59,465 nt of DNA from an uncultured Pirellulaceae bacterium (GTDB lineage: Bacteria > Planctomycetota > Planctomycetia > Pirellulales > Pirellulaceae). Location: NCBI GenBank assembly GCA_905480545.1, contig CAJQQR010000037.1:1-59465 (forward strand), in the 5' to 3' direction. Positions within the stretch are counted from its first letter, which is position 1, and every line of letters starts with the position of its first letter. This document shows, one piece after another, positions 8,988-18,446 of this stretch. The notes under the pieces are model-generated. The model saw only the letters and a list, made by a program, of their open reading frames with translations, ran no database searches and was not told where the DNA came from. Position numbers and translations under genes: made by a program.

Positions 8988-9773
8988 TTACGAGTTGGGA
9001 AACTTGCCGCTTTCGAGTTCATCTTCGAATTCATCCATAAGCGGCCAGTCAACTGCACAAGTGCCAAAGTCCGCCATGTGCAAATAGCCGTTCAGTCTCT
9101 CAATCGTACCGTCAAGTAACGCATTGTCTTTTCGAAAGACCGGACCGTGGCTGGGCAAAAGCCATTCAACATCGCTATTGCGAATGCGTTTCAGTGATTC
9201 AATGAACTGCGGGATATCGCTACCGTGGTGTGCATCAATCGCACCAACGCAACCATCGCGATAGATGTTGTCACCACTAAAAAGAATTTTCCCCATACGA
9301 AATGAGAGTTGACTGTCCGTATGACCGGGCGTCAACCAAACTTCCAAATCAAGTCCACCAATTTTTAATATTTCGCCGTCTTCAATTTTTCGATCCACCG
9401 TAACAGGCGGCATATCGAGGTCTATTTTTTGCGCTTCTATTTTCGCAAACGTCAGGATCGGATCGCCTTTTTGAAGAGGCTTTGCAGCAAGTTTGTGTGC
9501 CAGGACCGGTGCTTTGAGGAGGCTCTTCAATTTTGAAAGCCCTTGGATGTGGTCAACATCTGCATGGGTCGCAATCAAACCGGTACAACTAGAAAACGGA
9601 AAATCAAGCTGCCGAATGGTTTCGACGACCTCATCGACCACTTCCTCATAACCAATGTCGATCATCATCCAATCATTACCATCGAATATCAGATAAACGT
9701 TGCATCCGATCACACGTCCCAATTGGTAATTAAATTCAATGATACCGGGGAAAATGGGTTTACGTACTAGCAT
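8988..9773 (-). CDS. MBL-fold metallo-hydrolase
   Basis: Metallo-beta-lactamase-fold hydrolase of 261 residues, probably a cytosolic thioesterase or glyoxalase II-like enzyme. The metal motif reads HADVDH (about residues 67-72), so the second histidine of the canonical HxHxDH is an aspartate. Later ligand positions are present: TPGHTD, SGDNIY and SHGPVF. The frame is open to 9914, but the added 47 residues match nothing in the fold and ATG 9773 starts directly at the first strand, so I chose it. The gene ends in TAATG, where the ATG could start a 76-codon frame (8758-8988). That frame has no coding character and I do not annotate it. Confidence 0.88.
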   Translation of the reverse strand: MLVRKPIFPGIIEFNYQLGRVIGCNVYLIFDGNDWMMIDIGYEEVVDEVVETIRQLDFPFSSCTGLIATHADVDHIQGLSKLKSLLKAPVLAHKLAAKPLQKGDPILTFAKIEAQKIDLDMPPVTVDRKIEDGEILKIGGLDLEVWLTPGHTDSQLSFRMGKILFSGDNIYRDGCVGAIDAHHGSDIPQFIESLKRIRNSDVEWLLPSHGPVFRKDNALLDGTIERLNGYLHMADFGTCAVDWPLMDEFEDELESGKFPNS

Positions 9774-10032
9774 CAACTCAACGACAAAGAAAAAACGGAA
9801 AGACTCTTTCTGCGGCAGAACTCCTCCCCCCGCACTTATAAAACCGCGTCTTGCAAAACAATGACAACAAAATTTGCCAGCACGATTAAAATCCTGCTCC
9901 CAACTTTCAAACACGCGCGTAGCTTAGAATTCTAGGTTTCGCGATAAACAATCGCAACGGCATTAGCCTCCCAACGGAACAGGATTCTACTCCAAAGACA
10001 TCCCGACCACCTTAACTTGTTCTTATTTGAAC

Positions 10033-10923
10033 TCATGCCTCATCAGTCTTCGAAAGAATCTGGGATAGGCCCTCGTGATAACTAGGAAACTCGAATTGGT
10101 ATCCAGTCTCGTTCAAAATTCTCTGATTGGTAATTCGTTTACTGGATCCAAACCTCGAAATGGCCAATTCTTCCGCTGTTGGCTCAATGAATTCTGGTAA
10201 CTCAATCCCAAGCAACGCGACGCAATGTCGATAAAAATCCCGACGTTCGACTGGCATTCCGTCTGAAATCAAAAACAGCTCACTTTGCAAATTCTTTAAA
10301 TCGTCACACAGAATCGATCGAACGATTTTCGCTGCATCGCTAACATGTATGAGGTTTAAAAAACTATTGGATGGCACCGTCAATGTCGGATTCGATAGCG
10401 ATCGAATGTTTGGAATCCGATCAGGCCCATAAATTCCAGCGAATCTCAAGATCAATTTTTGCGATTCAATATCAAATTCTCGCAATACACTTTCGGCGTC
10501 CAGACAGATCTGACCGCCTTCACGATTTGGAGCTGCAGCAGAATTCTCGTCGATCCATTCGCCATCCGACTGACCATAAACACCGGTCGAACTCACGTAG
10601 ATCAACTGAGCCGGCGAACACGACAACTTTGACAAAAAATTTCTTAGTCCGTCGACGTAGACGGTGCGTTTGTCCACCGACGCCAATCGATCGAAGCCGA
10701 CGCAATAGACAACCGCATCGAATGTTTGCGAAAATTCACCTGCTGAAGCATCGGCTACATCAAACAGAATTGGAGTGATTTGCTGCGATTCGAACCTTTC
10801 GAAATTCTCAATTCGCCGCGTTGTAGCAAATACTTCAAAAGTGTCTCGATCCAGTATTTGACTCAAATGACCACCAAAATACCCATGTCCGACGATCAAA
10901 AGTTGTTGCTTCAAAGTACTCAA
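10033..10923 (-). CDS. NAD(P)-dependent epimerase/dehydratase (atypical SDR, YeeZ-like)
   Basis: Rossmann-fold protein of 296 residues. The dinucleotide motif GHGYFG lies at residues 12-17, and the segment YVSSTGVYG (about residues 105-113) is the counterpart of the active-site loop of extended SDRs. The canonical YxxxK pair is not evident, as in the YeeZ-like atypical SDR group, whose substrate is unknown. It also carries LRFAGIYGPDR, typical of nucleotide-sugar epimerase relatives. It is divergent from the protease pair at 11103 and shares about 180 nt of upstream DNA with it. Confidence 0.85.
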   Translation of the reverse strand: MSTLKQQLLIVGHGYFGGHLSQILDRDTFEVFATTRRIENFERFESQQITPILFDVADASAGEFSQTFDAVVYCVGFDRLASVDKRTVYVDGLRNFLSKLSCSPAQLIYVSSTGVYGQSDGEWIDENSAAAPNREGGQICLDAESVLREFDIESQKLILRFAGIYGPDRIPNIRSLSNPTLTVPSNSFLNLIHVSDAAKIVRSILCDDLKNLQSELFLISDGMPVERRDFYRHCVALLGIELPEFIEPTAEELAISRFGSSKRITNQRILNETGYQFEFPSYHEGLSQILSKTDEA

Positions 10924-11001
10924 ACGCCGATTATCCTCTTAAACCGTTCTTTTTTGTGAATCTTTACGCCCTAGATGCGTCGAACCATCTTGCATCGGAA
11001 C

Positions 11002-11031
11002 TTGTCCTCCAAAATTCAGTTATAGTATAAG
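11002..11031 (+). promoter_or_regulatory. Candidate sigma-70-like promoter for the protease pair
   Basis: TTGTCC at 11002-11007 and TATAAG at 11026-11031 are separated by 18 nt, about 70 nt upstream of the first protease gene and in the right direction. This is a by-eye match in AT-rich DNA and not a proven site. Confidence 0.3.
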
Positions 11032-11102
11032 GTTAGGATTTTTGTCCGAAAGTTCATGCACTCCCAACCCGTTTCTTTCATTTTATTTATGGGTTTTTAA
11101 AG

Positions 11103-12152
11103 ATGAAAACGATTTTCGCGAACGGTATCTCAGTCGCCATATTGCTGGTGGTTGCGATGAGTTCCAATGCACAGGACGCCTCCGTAGAAATATCTGCCGA
11201 ACTGAAGTCGATATTTAAAGATGGAACCCCATCTTCGATAGATCAATTGAAGTCGATGCAGGATCACATCATTAAAGTTACCAAAAAGGTCATGCCATCG
11301 GTGGTGGGGGTTCAGGTTGGTGCAGCATCAGGAAGCGGTGTCATCATTTCAGAAGATGGCTACGTTTTGACCGCAGGGCACGTGGTTCAGACTCCAAACA
11401 AGGTATGCCGGATTATTTTGACAGATGGAACGATCCTTCCCGGCAAAACTCTGGGCATGCAAACGTCTCGCGATTCCGGCCTGATGAAAATAACGAAAAA
11501 GGGCAAGTATCCGTTCCTGGACATGGGAGTCTCTAAGGATGTTGAAAAAGGACAATGGATATTCGCTCTTGGCCACCCCGGTGGTTTCGACCCCAAACGT
11601 TCTCCACCTCTCCGAGTTGGCCGAGTGAACGGTAAGAGTCGGACGACAGGCATGCTCCAAACCGATTGTGTTTTGGTCGGCGGTGATTCCGGAGGACCAC
11701 TCTTTGACATGGCGGGAAAAGTGATTGGCATTCACAGTCGAATCAATGCAAGCACTCGGGACGGTCAATTCGTCGGAAACTTCCATGTTCCAGTCGACAT
11801 TTATGGCGAAACCTGGGATCAGCTTGCTGCAGGTGAAAACATTGGCGCCCCCAAATCAACGAAGTCATCCAGCGGTAAAATTTCATTCGGATTTAAAATT
11901 GATACGGAAAAGATCAAACCCACGATCAAGGCGATACAAAAAGACTTGCCTTCGGACAAAGCCGGCATGAAGGTCGGAGACGTCATTGTCTCGGTCAACG
12001 GAAAAAGAGTCTTTCAAGCGGAAGGACTTCGTACGGTCTTAGGATCGGTTAAAAATGGCGACAAAGTCAAGATTGTCGTCAAACGTGATGGTAAGGATGT
12101 TGAGCTGACCGTCGAATTGAAAGAGGCTGAGCCAAAGGAGAAAACCAAATGA
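11103..12152 (+). CDS. Exported trypsin-like serine protease with PDZ domain (HtrA/Deg-like)
   Basis: Periplasmic or otherwise exported protein of 349 residues with a signal peptide (hydrophobic core 8-22, likely cleavage after SNA). The chymotrypsin-fold domain has an intact triad: His93 (TAGHVV), Asp124 (SRDSGLMK) and Ser196 (GGDSGGPL). A single C-terminal PDZ domain covers about residues 262-340, with the SDKAGMKVGDVIVSVNG segment. HtrA proteases of this layout handle misfolded envelope proteins. That role is inferred here. Its stop overlaps the start of the next gene by 4 nt (ATGA), indicating translational coupling to a catalytically dead paralogue. Confidence 0.92.
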   Translation: MKTIFANGISVAILLVVAMSSNAQDASVEISAELKSIFKDGTPSSIDQLKSMQDHIIKVTKKVMPSVVGVQVGAASGSGVIISEDGYVLTAGHVVQTPNKVCRIILTDGTILPGKTLGMQTSRDSGLMKITKKGKYPFLDMGVSKDVEKGQWIFALGHPGGFDPKRSPPLRVGRVNGKSRTTGMLQTDCVLVGGDSGGPLFDMAGKVIGIHSRINASTRDGQFVGNFHVPVDIYGETWDQLAAGENIGAPKSTKSSSGKISFGFKIDTEKIKPTIKAIQKDLPSDKAGMKVGDVIVSVNGKRVFQAEGLRTVLGSVKNGDKVKIVVKRDGKDVELTVELKEAEPKEKTK

Positions 12153-13777
12153 AAAATCAGATCAAAAAAACTTTCGCTTTCGTCGCGTTAATGATGATTG
12201 CTTGCCAACCGCTGGCTGCACAAGAGAAAAAGGCCGATCCGACTCCTCAAAAGACGGAACCGACTAAGCCGTCGGAAAACCAAGACAAGGCCAAACAACA
12301 AACTGAAAAACCCGCAAATCCCAAGCAAGAGAAAAAGCCTTCGGAAAAACCAAAGGGTGACAATCCACAAGACAACAAGCCGAAGGTAGAAAACCCAAAA
12401 AAAGCGGCCCCAAAACCGGTCAAGCCAGAGCCGAAGAAGCCAGAGCCGAAAAAGCCAGACACGGACAATTCGAAAACCAAAAAAGAAGAGCCTGCCAAAA
12501 AAACAGGTAACTGGTACATCCGTCAATCGCCCGCGATGCTCAAAACCATTCAACCCATTGTTGAATCGGCAAAAGGAGCAACAGTGAAAATTTTAGGTAG
12601 TGTGAAAGTACGGAGCAAAGAGACTCAGGCTCAAATTGCATTGGGCACTGTGGTTGATGCCGATGGCTACATTCTCACCAAAGCAAGCGAGTTGATTTCC
12701 AAAGGGAAGACGCTGCAAGTTGAGATCGAGGGCAAGAAGGTCCCTGCGAAAATCCACGGGATTTACCAAAGCTCAGACATCGCAATGCTAAAAATCGAAC
12801 CCGCTGGATTGCAGATCAGCCCAATCGAATGGCGTACTCAACCGGCCGATATTGGTTGTTTTTTAGCGACACCAAATGGATCAGGTAAGCCACTTGGCTT
12901 TGGCGTATTAAGTGTCGCAGCGCGAGGAGAACCCGGATTGATGGGCGTTTTGCTTGAAAACGTTTCTGAAAAAGCTAAAGGTTCGCGAGTGACCGAAGTT
13001 GTTGCCAAATCTGCCGCAGCGGAAAAGGGAATCGCCGTTGGTGACATTTTCACGCAAGTAAACGGAAACGAAGTCAAGAACACACAAGACCTCATTGACC
13101 AGGTTCGAAAACTTAATGCTGGCGACATCGTCAAGGTAAAGATTAAACGCGAGAACAAGTTGCTTGACTTTGCAATCAAATTGAAAAGTCGCATGACAAG
13201 CGCGCGGCTGAACCCACAAGAGACAATTGCCAGAAACCGACTCAGCAAGCGTCGCACCGGATTCGATCGAATCATCCAACACGACACTGTTCTTAATCCA
13301 GAACAAATGGGTGGCCCAATTCTTGACCTTAGTGGCCGTGCCATTGGAATCAACATTGCGAAAAACGGTCGCGTCGCAACCTATGCACTGCCCTTATCGG
13401 TTTTAGGACCCGCAATCGAAGAGCTTAAATCCGGCAAGTTGAACCCATCAATCGTCTACAAGCCAAAGCTTGACCAACTGGTAAAGTCAATTGATTCAAA
13501 AGAAAAAGCTATCGAGAAGGCTGGTACCCGAAAGAAGATTGCTGACAACGAAAAGCAAGAGGAACTGGCGAAGGCAGCGCAGGAGAAAGCAGAGAAATCG
13601 ATTCAAGAACTTCAGGCAGAACTTGCTGATGCACTTCTCGATCGAAAAATGATGGAAGACAAGCAAAAAGACCTGCGAGCGGCTTCACGCAAAATCAAAC
13701 GAGATCTTCGTGACGCAGAAAAAGAAATCGAGGCTCTTAAGAAAGAAAAGAAGGACATCGAAGACATTTTCAAGTAA
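12149..13777 (+). CDS. Catalytically dead trypsin-like/PDZ protein with coiled-coil tail
   Basis: Exported protein of 542 residues: signal peptide (1-25), Pro/Lys-rich spacer (about 28-115), trypsin-like fold, and a highly charged coiled coil (about 440-542). Aligning it with its upstream neighbour, the triad His becomes Ser180 (GYILTKAS), the Asp is kept (SSDIAMLK), and the nucleophile becomes Met387 (PEQMGGPI). Proteolysis is therefore not expected. A PDZ domain (about 270-350, KGIAVGDIFTQVNG) lies inside the protease fold, between the first barrel and the GGPILD strand, rather than at the C-terminus. The protein may scaffold or regulate the active protease encoded just upstream (inference). 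Confidence 0.88.
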   Translation: MKNQIKKTFAFVALMMIACQPLAAQEKKADPTPQKTEPTKPSENQDKAKQQTEKPANPKQEKKPSEKPKGDNPQDNKPKVENPKKAAPKPVKPEPKKPEPKKPDTDNSKTKKEEPAKKTGNWYIRQSPAMLKTIQPIVESAKGATVKILGSVKVRSKETQAQIALGTVVDADGYILTKASELISKGKTLQVEIEGKKVPAKIHGIYQSSDIAMLKIEPAGLQISPIEWRTQPADIGCFLATPNGSGKPLGFGVLSVAARGEPGLMGVLLENVSEKAKGSRVTEVVAKSAAAEKGIAVGDIFTQVNGNEVKNTQDLIDQVRKLNAGDIVKVKIKRENKLLDFAIKLKSRMTSARLNPQETIARNRLSKRRTGFDRIIQHDTVLNPEQMGGPILDLSGRAIGINIAKNGRVATYALPLSVLGPAIEELKSGKLNPSIVYKPKLDQLVKSIDSKEKAIEKAGTRKKIADNEKQEELAKAAQEKAEKSIQELQAELADALLDRKMMEDKQKDLRAASRKIKRDLRDAEKEIEALKKEKKDIEDIFK

Positions 13778-13852
13778 ACGAGTCCTGCTCGTTTTGATTC
13801 TGTGAACCACCTTTACAGCATCATTCGAAATACGATAAAACGTTCTCCGAAC

Positions 13853-13892
13853 AAAGCCCAAGATGGTCATCCGACTGCCTTGGGCTTTTTTT
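13853..13892 (+). terminator. Intrinsic terminator after the protease pair
   Basis: Ten-base arms AAAGCCCAAG (13853-13862) and CTTGGGCTTT (13879-13888) pair perfectly around a 16-nt loop and run into a T-tract ending at 13892, 76 nt after the stop of the second protease-like gene. Confidence 0.9.
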
Positions 13893-14053
13893 ATCGCATG
13901 AAAAAATGCAACCTTGTGCCCGGATATTGCAAACGCGAGCCCACACCATCAACTCAGCCAGGGGCTGGGTGAACTCGATCCCAGTAAATCGATCCCAAAA
14001 TATCGACCTTAGAAAAATCGCGAGACGGAAACCAATGCAATAGGGGCACTTGG

Positions 14054-14533
14054 TCAGTCTGAAATATCCTGGTTCGGTTCCAAACCATCCAATCGGGCCT
14101 GTTTTGATGACTCCAGATATGCCGTCAGCATGATTTGGGCGGCAAGCATGTCTAATCTCTTTTTCTTTTTTTTATTCGTCATTGATCCGGACGCCAGAAT
14201 TTGATTGGCAAACGCTGAAGTATAGCGTTCATCAAAAAACTCGATCGGCAAATTACAGCGTTCACCAAGCCATTGACCAAACTCCCTCGCCTCCGTCGAC
14301 TTCTGACTTTCCTTCCCGTCGGTATGGATCGGCAAACCAACGATAAAACCGACAATTCGTTCGGAAGCGACAAGATCGACAAAGTACTGGGCATCCAAAC
14401 TCAGATTCCTTCGATCGTAGTTTTCAAACGGGCTTGCGAGAATACGATCCGGGTCTGTAATCGCCACGCCAATTCGGACCGTCCCAAAATCGATTCCAGC
14501 AATCCGTCCATCGGTGGGAAATTCGTTAGACAT
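14054..14533 (-). CDS. ruvX: Putative pre-16S rRNA nuclease / Holliday junction resolvase-like YqgF
   Basis: RNase H-fold nuclease of the YqgF/RuvX family, linked in other bacteria to 16S rRNA 5' maturation. Family marks are the GIDFGTVRIGVA strand with its metal-binding aspartate near the start, the GLP segment with the following HTDGKES, and the DERYTSA motif. I chose ATG 14533 (159 residues) because the 38 residues upstream in the open frame, to 14647, have no family counterpart. An ATG at 14542 is also possible. It lies downstream of the lipase-like gene on the same strand, probably in one transcript. Confidence 0.9.
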   Translation of the reverse strand: MSNEFPTDGRIAGIDFGTVRIGVAITDPDRILASPFENYDRRNLSLDAQYFVDLVASERIVGFIVGLPIHTDGKESQKSTEAREFGQWLGERCNLPIEFFDERYTSAFANQILASGSMTNKKKKKRLDMLAAQIMLTAYLESSKQARLDGLEPNQDISD

Positions 14534-14653
14534 CGTTTTCATTTCAGAAGAGGTCGTTTCGGAGGTGAAACATCGACGTTGATGCACTTCATCACTTTGG
14601 GGTTCAGCTTCCACACATTCAAAGGTCGTCAATTGCAGCAAGATCACCAGCTA

Positions 14654-15529
14654 CTATTTTAACGGATTCATTTCCGCATCGGTTTTCAAAAACCCTTTTT
14701 CGAAAAACCGCAATACGGACTCGACAACATTTTTGTTGGCCATAATAGTAGCGTGCATTGCATTGTAAACTTGAAAATCATCCGCGCCGGCTAATTTGGT
14801 TTCGTCTACCGAAACAATGAAGTCATTATCGATTTTGAATAATGGATTGTAATTGAATTTCCCAGCGACGATTGCAAACCGATGCATTGGGGTTGCAAGA
14901 TTCATTGCAAATTCATCCCAACGACTGGCAAGCTCATTGCCACTCTTCCCCAGCACCAAACCAAACACGCCGGTCGGTTTTAGAATACGTGCGATGTAAG
15001 CGCCATGGTTTGGGGGTGCGATCATCACAGACGCCGAGATTCGCGGATCACCACCCTGTTGGGTTGTGTCATCTATGAAATGACTCAAGTACGCTCGAAA
15101 GACGATATTCCCCATGCTATGGCCAACAACATAGATTTCTTCGACTCCATCAAGAGACGAAATCACGTTTGCCAATGCCTCAGCGTGTGCTTTGATCGTC
15201 GTCCTTGTGCTCGCATACTCGAAATTGATCGGCGTATATCCATTCGCGGCAAAATATTTCGCGAGCTTACTCATCGATTTTCGAGTTCGCCCCAGACCAT
15301 GAATAAGCAAGACCACTTTTTTAGAAAGCGGATCAAACTTCTCTGCTGCCGAGATTTCATCAAACTTCGTCTTGCATTCCTCAAATGTTCCTGATGCCTT
15401 GCGTTTGTCTCGATCATCCAACAAACGAAAATATTTCGTCAAATAATTTTTTTGAATTCGCCATTCGCGAAAGATGAAATGGTCAGTCCAAAATTGCTTG
15501 CCGCCCAAGGTCAGCGTTACAGGATTCAT
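14654..15529 (-). CDS. Alpha/beta hydrolase (lipase/acyltransferase-like)
   Basis: Serine hydrolase of 291 residues. The nucleophile elbow GHSMG is near residue 138, preceded by the oxyanion segment LLIHGLGR (about 70-77). The pattern of a GHSMG elbow with a following AYL helix resembles EstA/lipase class 2 and PGAP1-like hydrolases, which act on acyl esters. No signal peptide is visible, so it is probably cytosolic or peripherally bound. The substrate is unknown. It is followed by ruvX on the same strand. Confidence 0.85.
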   Translation of the reverse strand: MNPVTLTLGGKQFWTDHFIFREWRIQKNYLTKYFRLLDDRDKRKASGTFEECKTKFDEISAAEKFDPLSKKVVLLIHGLGRTRKSMSKLAKYFAANGYTPINFEYASTRTTIKAHAEALANVISSLDGVEEIYVVGHSMGNIVFRAYLSHFIDDTTQQGGDPRISASVMIAPPNHGAYIARILKPTGVFGLVLGKSGNELASRWDEFAMNLATPMHRFAIVAGKFNYNPLFKIDNDFIVSVDETKLAGADDFQVYNAMHATIMANKNVVESVLRFFEKGFLKTDAEMNPLK

Positions 15530-15836
15530 TCTTGACTCTTCCTCTCGAATCGACTCGCTTTGAAGCGTTTATTTTTCAATGGCGTCTTCATTCGCTTCCT
15601 TCTCATTTTCAACGAATTGGCTTAACCCGATTTTGGCCAATTTCGCATAAAGCTCTGGCGATCAAATTACACAAAAGATGCCGTCGCCCGGCAAAACACA
15701 ACTTTATAACGATAGACGCCGGACCAGTAATTGACTCGGAATCCGGATTTCTTCAGCCATGATTTTCAGAACAACAGCTGGGCAGACTCAACTCATCCAT
15801 TAGAACCCTTCGCAGAACATTTTTTCACCAACGACC
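15530..15836. other. Gap between the hydrolase and malic enzyme genes
   Basis: I see no gene, strong hairpin or repeat here. It must hold the promoter of the minus-strand hydrolase gene and the 3' end of the malic enzyme transcript. Confidence 0.3.
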
Positions 15837-17015
15837 TTATAACTCACGAAACGCCTTTTGCACTGCAGCAGCAACCAACGGCGCAACATGGCGATCGAGT
15901 GGATTGGGAAGAACTTGTTCCGCAGAAACGTCCTCCGTGCTTGCGGCCAACGCAATCGCCGCCGCAAGCTTCATTTTGTCGGTTACTCGCGTCGCACCTG
16001 CGTCGAGTGCTCCGCGGAAAACCCCGGGAAACGCAAGTAAATTGTTAACCTGATTCGGAAAATCACTTCTTCCGGTCCCCACAACGCCAGCACCTGCATC
16101 TCGTGCTAGATCCGGCATAATTTCCGGAACGGGATTCGCCATCGCAAAAATGATCGGGTCGTCAGCCATCGATTTAATATCATCGCCATTGAGCAAGTCT
16201 GCCTTACTCACGCCAATAAAAACATCCATTCCGACAAGAACTTCTTTTAATGACCCGACACGATCGCCCCGGTTTGTAAAATTCAAAATTTCTTTCTTGG
16301 AATCATTCAAATCGGTTCTGCCGGAATGAATGGCCCCTCGCGAATCACAAACCACCAACTCTTTGACTGATTCGCACAGTCGCGGGTCAAAGTTAATGCA
16401 GCGTAATAACTTTGCGATGGCAGTTCCTGCAGCGCCTGCACCATTAATCACCACGCGAAGCGATGTCATCTGGCGATTTGTGACTTTGCAAGCGTTGATC
16501 AGCGCGGCCAGTAAAACAATCGCAGTTCCATGCTGGTCATCGTGAAAAACCGGAATCCCCAGATCCTGCAAACGCTCTTCAATTTCGAAGCACCGGGGCG
16601 CCGAAATATCCTCTAGATTGATCCCACCGAAAACCGGCGCGATCACTCGAACGGTTGAAACGATGGCTTCGGCGTCCTGCGTGTCCAAACAAATCGGCCA
16701 AGCATCAATGTTAGCAAACTCTTTGAATAAGATTGCCTTGCCTTCCATCACTGGAATGGCTGCCTCGGGACCAATATTACCCAATCCCAAAACAGCAGAA
16801 CCGTCGGACACAACCGCGACTGAGTTCCCCTTGATCGTCAGGGTGCGCGCCAGAGATTTGTCTTTGGCAATTTCTTCACAAGGCCGCGCAACTCCCGGTG
16901 TGTAGGCTAACGACAGCGCATCGCAATCGTTGATTGGCAACTTGCTGATGATTCCCAACTTCCCACGCAATTGCCTGTGCACAATAAGACTGCGCTCGTA
17001 ATGATCTTCTGACAT
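15837..17015 (-). CDS. NAD(P)-dependent malic enzyme (short form)
   Basis: Oxaloacetate-decarboxylating malate dehydrogenase that converts malate to pyruvate and CO2, linking the TCA cycle with pyruvate. It has 392 residues, matching the short bacterial form without the phosphotransacetylase-like tail of MaeB. Visible motifs: LSLAYTPGVARPC with the catalytic tyrosine, the NSVAVVSDGSAVLGLGNIGP strand, the metal-binding FHDDQHGTA segment, and the NAD(P) loop GAGAAGTA. The cofactor preference cannot be read safely. It stands between manC and the hydrolase gene on the same strand. Confidence 0.95.
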   Translation of the reverse strand: MSEDHYERSLIVHRQLRGKLGIISKLPINDCDALSLAYTPGVARPCEEIAKDKSLARTLTIKGNSVAVVSDGSAVLGLGNIGPEAAIPVMEGKAILFKEFANIDAWPICLDTQDAEAIVSTVRVIAPVFGGINLEDISAPRCFEIEERLQDLGIPVFHDDQHGTAIVLLAALINACKVTNRQMTSLRVVINGAGAAGTAIAKLLRCINFDPRLCESVKELVVCDSRGAIHSGRTDLNDSKKEILNFTNRGDRVGSLKEVLVGMDVFIGVSKADLLNGDDIKSMADDPIIFAMANPVPEIMPDLARDAGAGVVGTGRSDFPNQVNNLLAFPGVFRGALDAGATRVTDKMKLAAAIALAASTEDVSAEQVLPNPLDRHVAPLVAAAVQKAFREL

Positions 17016-17130
17016 ATCGGCTCATAATAAAAAGACTCGGATAGGAAACCATTGTCGCGAACGGAAATAGCTTCCAAGCCATGCTGAAAACAAGACCACG
17101 ATTACCTGACATGCCAACATCTAAAATCGT

Positions 17131-18219
17131 TTAAAGAAACTCACTCATGCCGCGTTCTTCGATGATTTTAACAATTTCTCGCACCGACTCTTCGCGACTC
17201 TTGTCCGCCACCAATGTCGCGTTTTCCGTTTGTACGACAATGCAATTCTCGAGTCCAAGCGTGGCTATCAAATGACCATCTTCGCATCGAATGATCGTAT
17301 CTTTGGTATCAATACAAATATTTTTCCCGATCGCTGAATTACCATTTTCATCAGCCGGAATAAGACGCCCGACTGCCTGCCAATTCCCTAAGTCATCCCA
17401 ATCGAACGGGGCTTCAACAACGGAAACGTCTGTATAATTCTCCATCACTGCATAATCGATGGACGTCCCTTTGATTGCAGAAAACTCCGATTTGAAGGTT
17501 TCTGCAAACGCACTGGTTCCAATTGAATCTTGGATCGCCTTCAAATGCGAATGCATTTCCGGTTGAAATTCTTTTAAGGCATCGAATACGGTTTGAGCCT
17601 TCCAAACGAAAATCCCGGAATTCCAATAAAAGTTTCCAGCTTCCACAAATTGCTTCGCAACATCCAGCTTCGGCTTCTCACGAAATTTTTTCACTTGGTA
17701 AATCGCAAGAGAATCATCGTCGCTGACATTCTCCTGCTCGTCGCCACGCTCGATGTATCCAAAAGATTCCGCCGGATAAGAGGGTTTGATTCCAAACGTC
17801 ACGAAACGCGAAGGGTTGGCAAGGACAATCTCGTTGGCAAATGAGATGGCTTTCTGGTACTTTGCGACGTCGTTGATGACATGATCGGCGGGCATAACGA
17901 CCATGACGCCATTAGGATCTTTCTTCGCGATGATCGCCGCTGCCAGCCCAACACAGGGAGCGGTATCTCGTTTCGCTGGTTCACCAACGATTTGATCCGC
18001 TGGAACGTCTGATAATTGACGCTGGGTTTCCGCCACCAGGATCTCATTGGTTACAACGAGCACATCTTCGGCACGAACTAAATCACCCAATCGATCCACA
18101 GTCGACTGGATCATCGTTCGGTCACCATTCAAACTCAAAAGCTGTTTCGGAAGTTGCTTTCGACTCGCTGGCCAAAAACGAGTGCCCGACCCGCCTGCCA
18201 TAATCACTGCGTGTAACAT
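17131..18219 (-). CDS. manC: Mannose-1-phosphate guanylyltransferase
   Basis: Cytosolic nucleotidyltransferase making GDP-mannose for glycans and exopolysaccharide. At 362 residues it is the short form, without the isomerase domain of bifunctional ManC/AlgA. The N-terminal GTP-binding signature GGSGTRFWPASR (8-19) and PKQLLSL (24-30) are intact. Other family marks are MPADHVI, the FGYIERG segment, NSGIFVWK and the FDWDDLGNW motif. The C-terminus is the left-handed beta-helix turn typical of the family. It lies between malic enzyme and the DUF1501 gene without a glycan cluster nearby. Confidence 0.95.
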   Translation of the reverse strand: MLHAVIMAGGSGTRFWPASRKQLPKQLLSLNGDRTMIQSTVDRLGDLVRAEDVLVVTNEILVAETQRQLSDVPADQIVGEPAKRDTAPCVGLAAAIIAKKDPNGVMVVMPADHVINDVAKYQKAISFANEIVLANPSRFVTFGIKPSYPAESFGYIERGDEQENVSDDDSLAIYQVKKFREKPKLDVAKQFVEAGNFYWNSGIFVWKAQTVFDALKEFQPEMHSHLKAIQDSIGTSAFAETFKSEFSAIKGTSIDYAVMENYTDVSVVEAPFDWDDLGNWQAVGRLIPADENGNSAIGKNICIDTKDTIIRCEDGHLIATLGLENCIVVQTENATLVADKSREESVREIVKIIEERGMSEFL

Positions 18220-18331
18220 TAAATCCTCGATAATTCAGTTTTAGATCAAATCCTTATACATCTTGCCCAGGAAAAAGACGACCCGATTATTGAAACTCGT
18301 TTGTCGATTCGGCAAAACTTAATAGGCAAAT

Positions 18332-18361
18332 AAAAAAACCGCCAATAATGGCGGCTTTTTT
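18332..18361 (-). terminator. Intrinsic terminator downstream of the DUF1501 gene
   Basis: The arms CCGCC and GGCGG flank the loop AATAAT (about 18339-18354), with A-tract on one side and T-tract on the other, so it can act on both strands. Its position about 70 nt past the DUF1501 stop points to use on the minus strand. Confidence 0.85.
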
Positions 18362-18395
18362 CATTTTGGCTCGTCAAAAAACTGACTTATACCAG

Positions 18396-18446
18396 ATCGA
18401 TTAGCTAAAAATCGACTAGCTAAAAATCGATTAGCTAAAAATCGAC
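18396..18446. repeat. 15-bp tandem repeat spanning the DUF1501 stop codon
   Basis: Unit ATCGATTAGCTAAAA in three copies (18396-18410, 18411-18425, 18426-18440; the second has one C for T), plus a six-base partial copy. The stop codon of the minus-strand DUF1501 gene (18431-18433) lies in the third copy. Because the period is 15, each copy repeats in frame the codons for the last residues and a stop codon. Confidence 0.95.

Noticed and set aside
8758..8988. Minus-strand 76-codon frame coupled to the MBL gene by TAATG
   Set aside because: The overlap is suggestive, but there is no ribosome-binding site, domain or coding composition, and the frame may be chance.
12188..12553. Minus-strand frame with many Phe, Trp and Leu residues
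   Set aside because: It is the complement of the Pro/Lys-rich spacer in the second protease-like gene.
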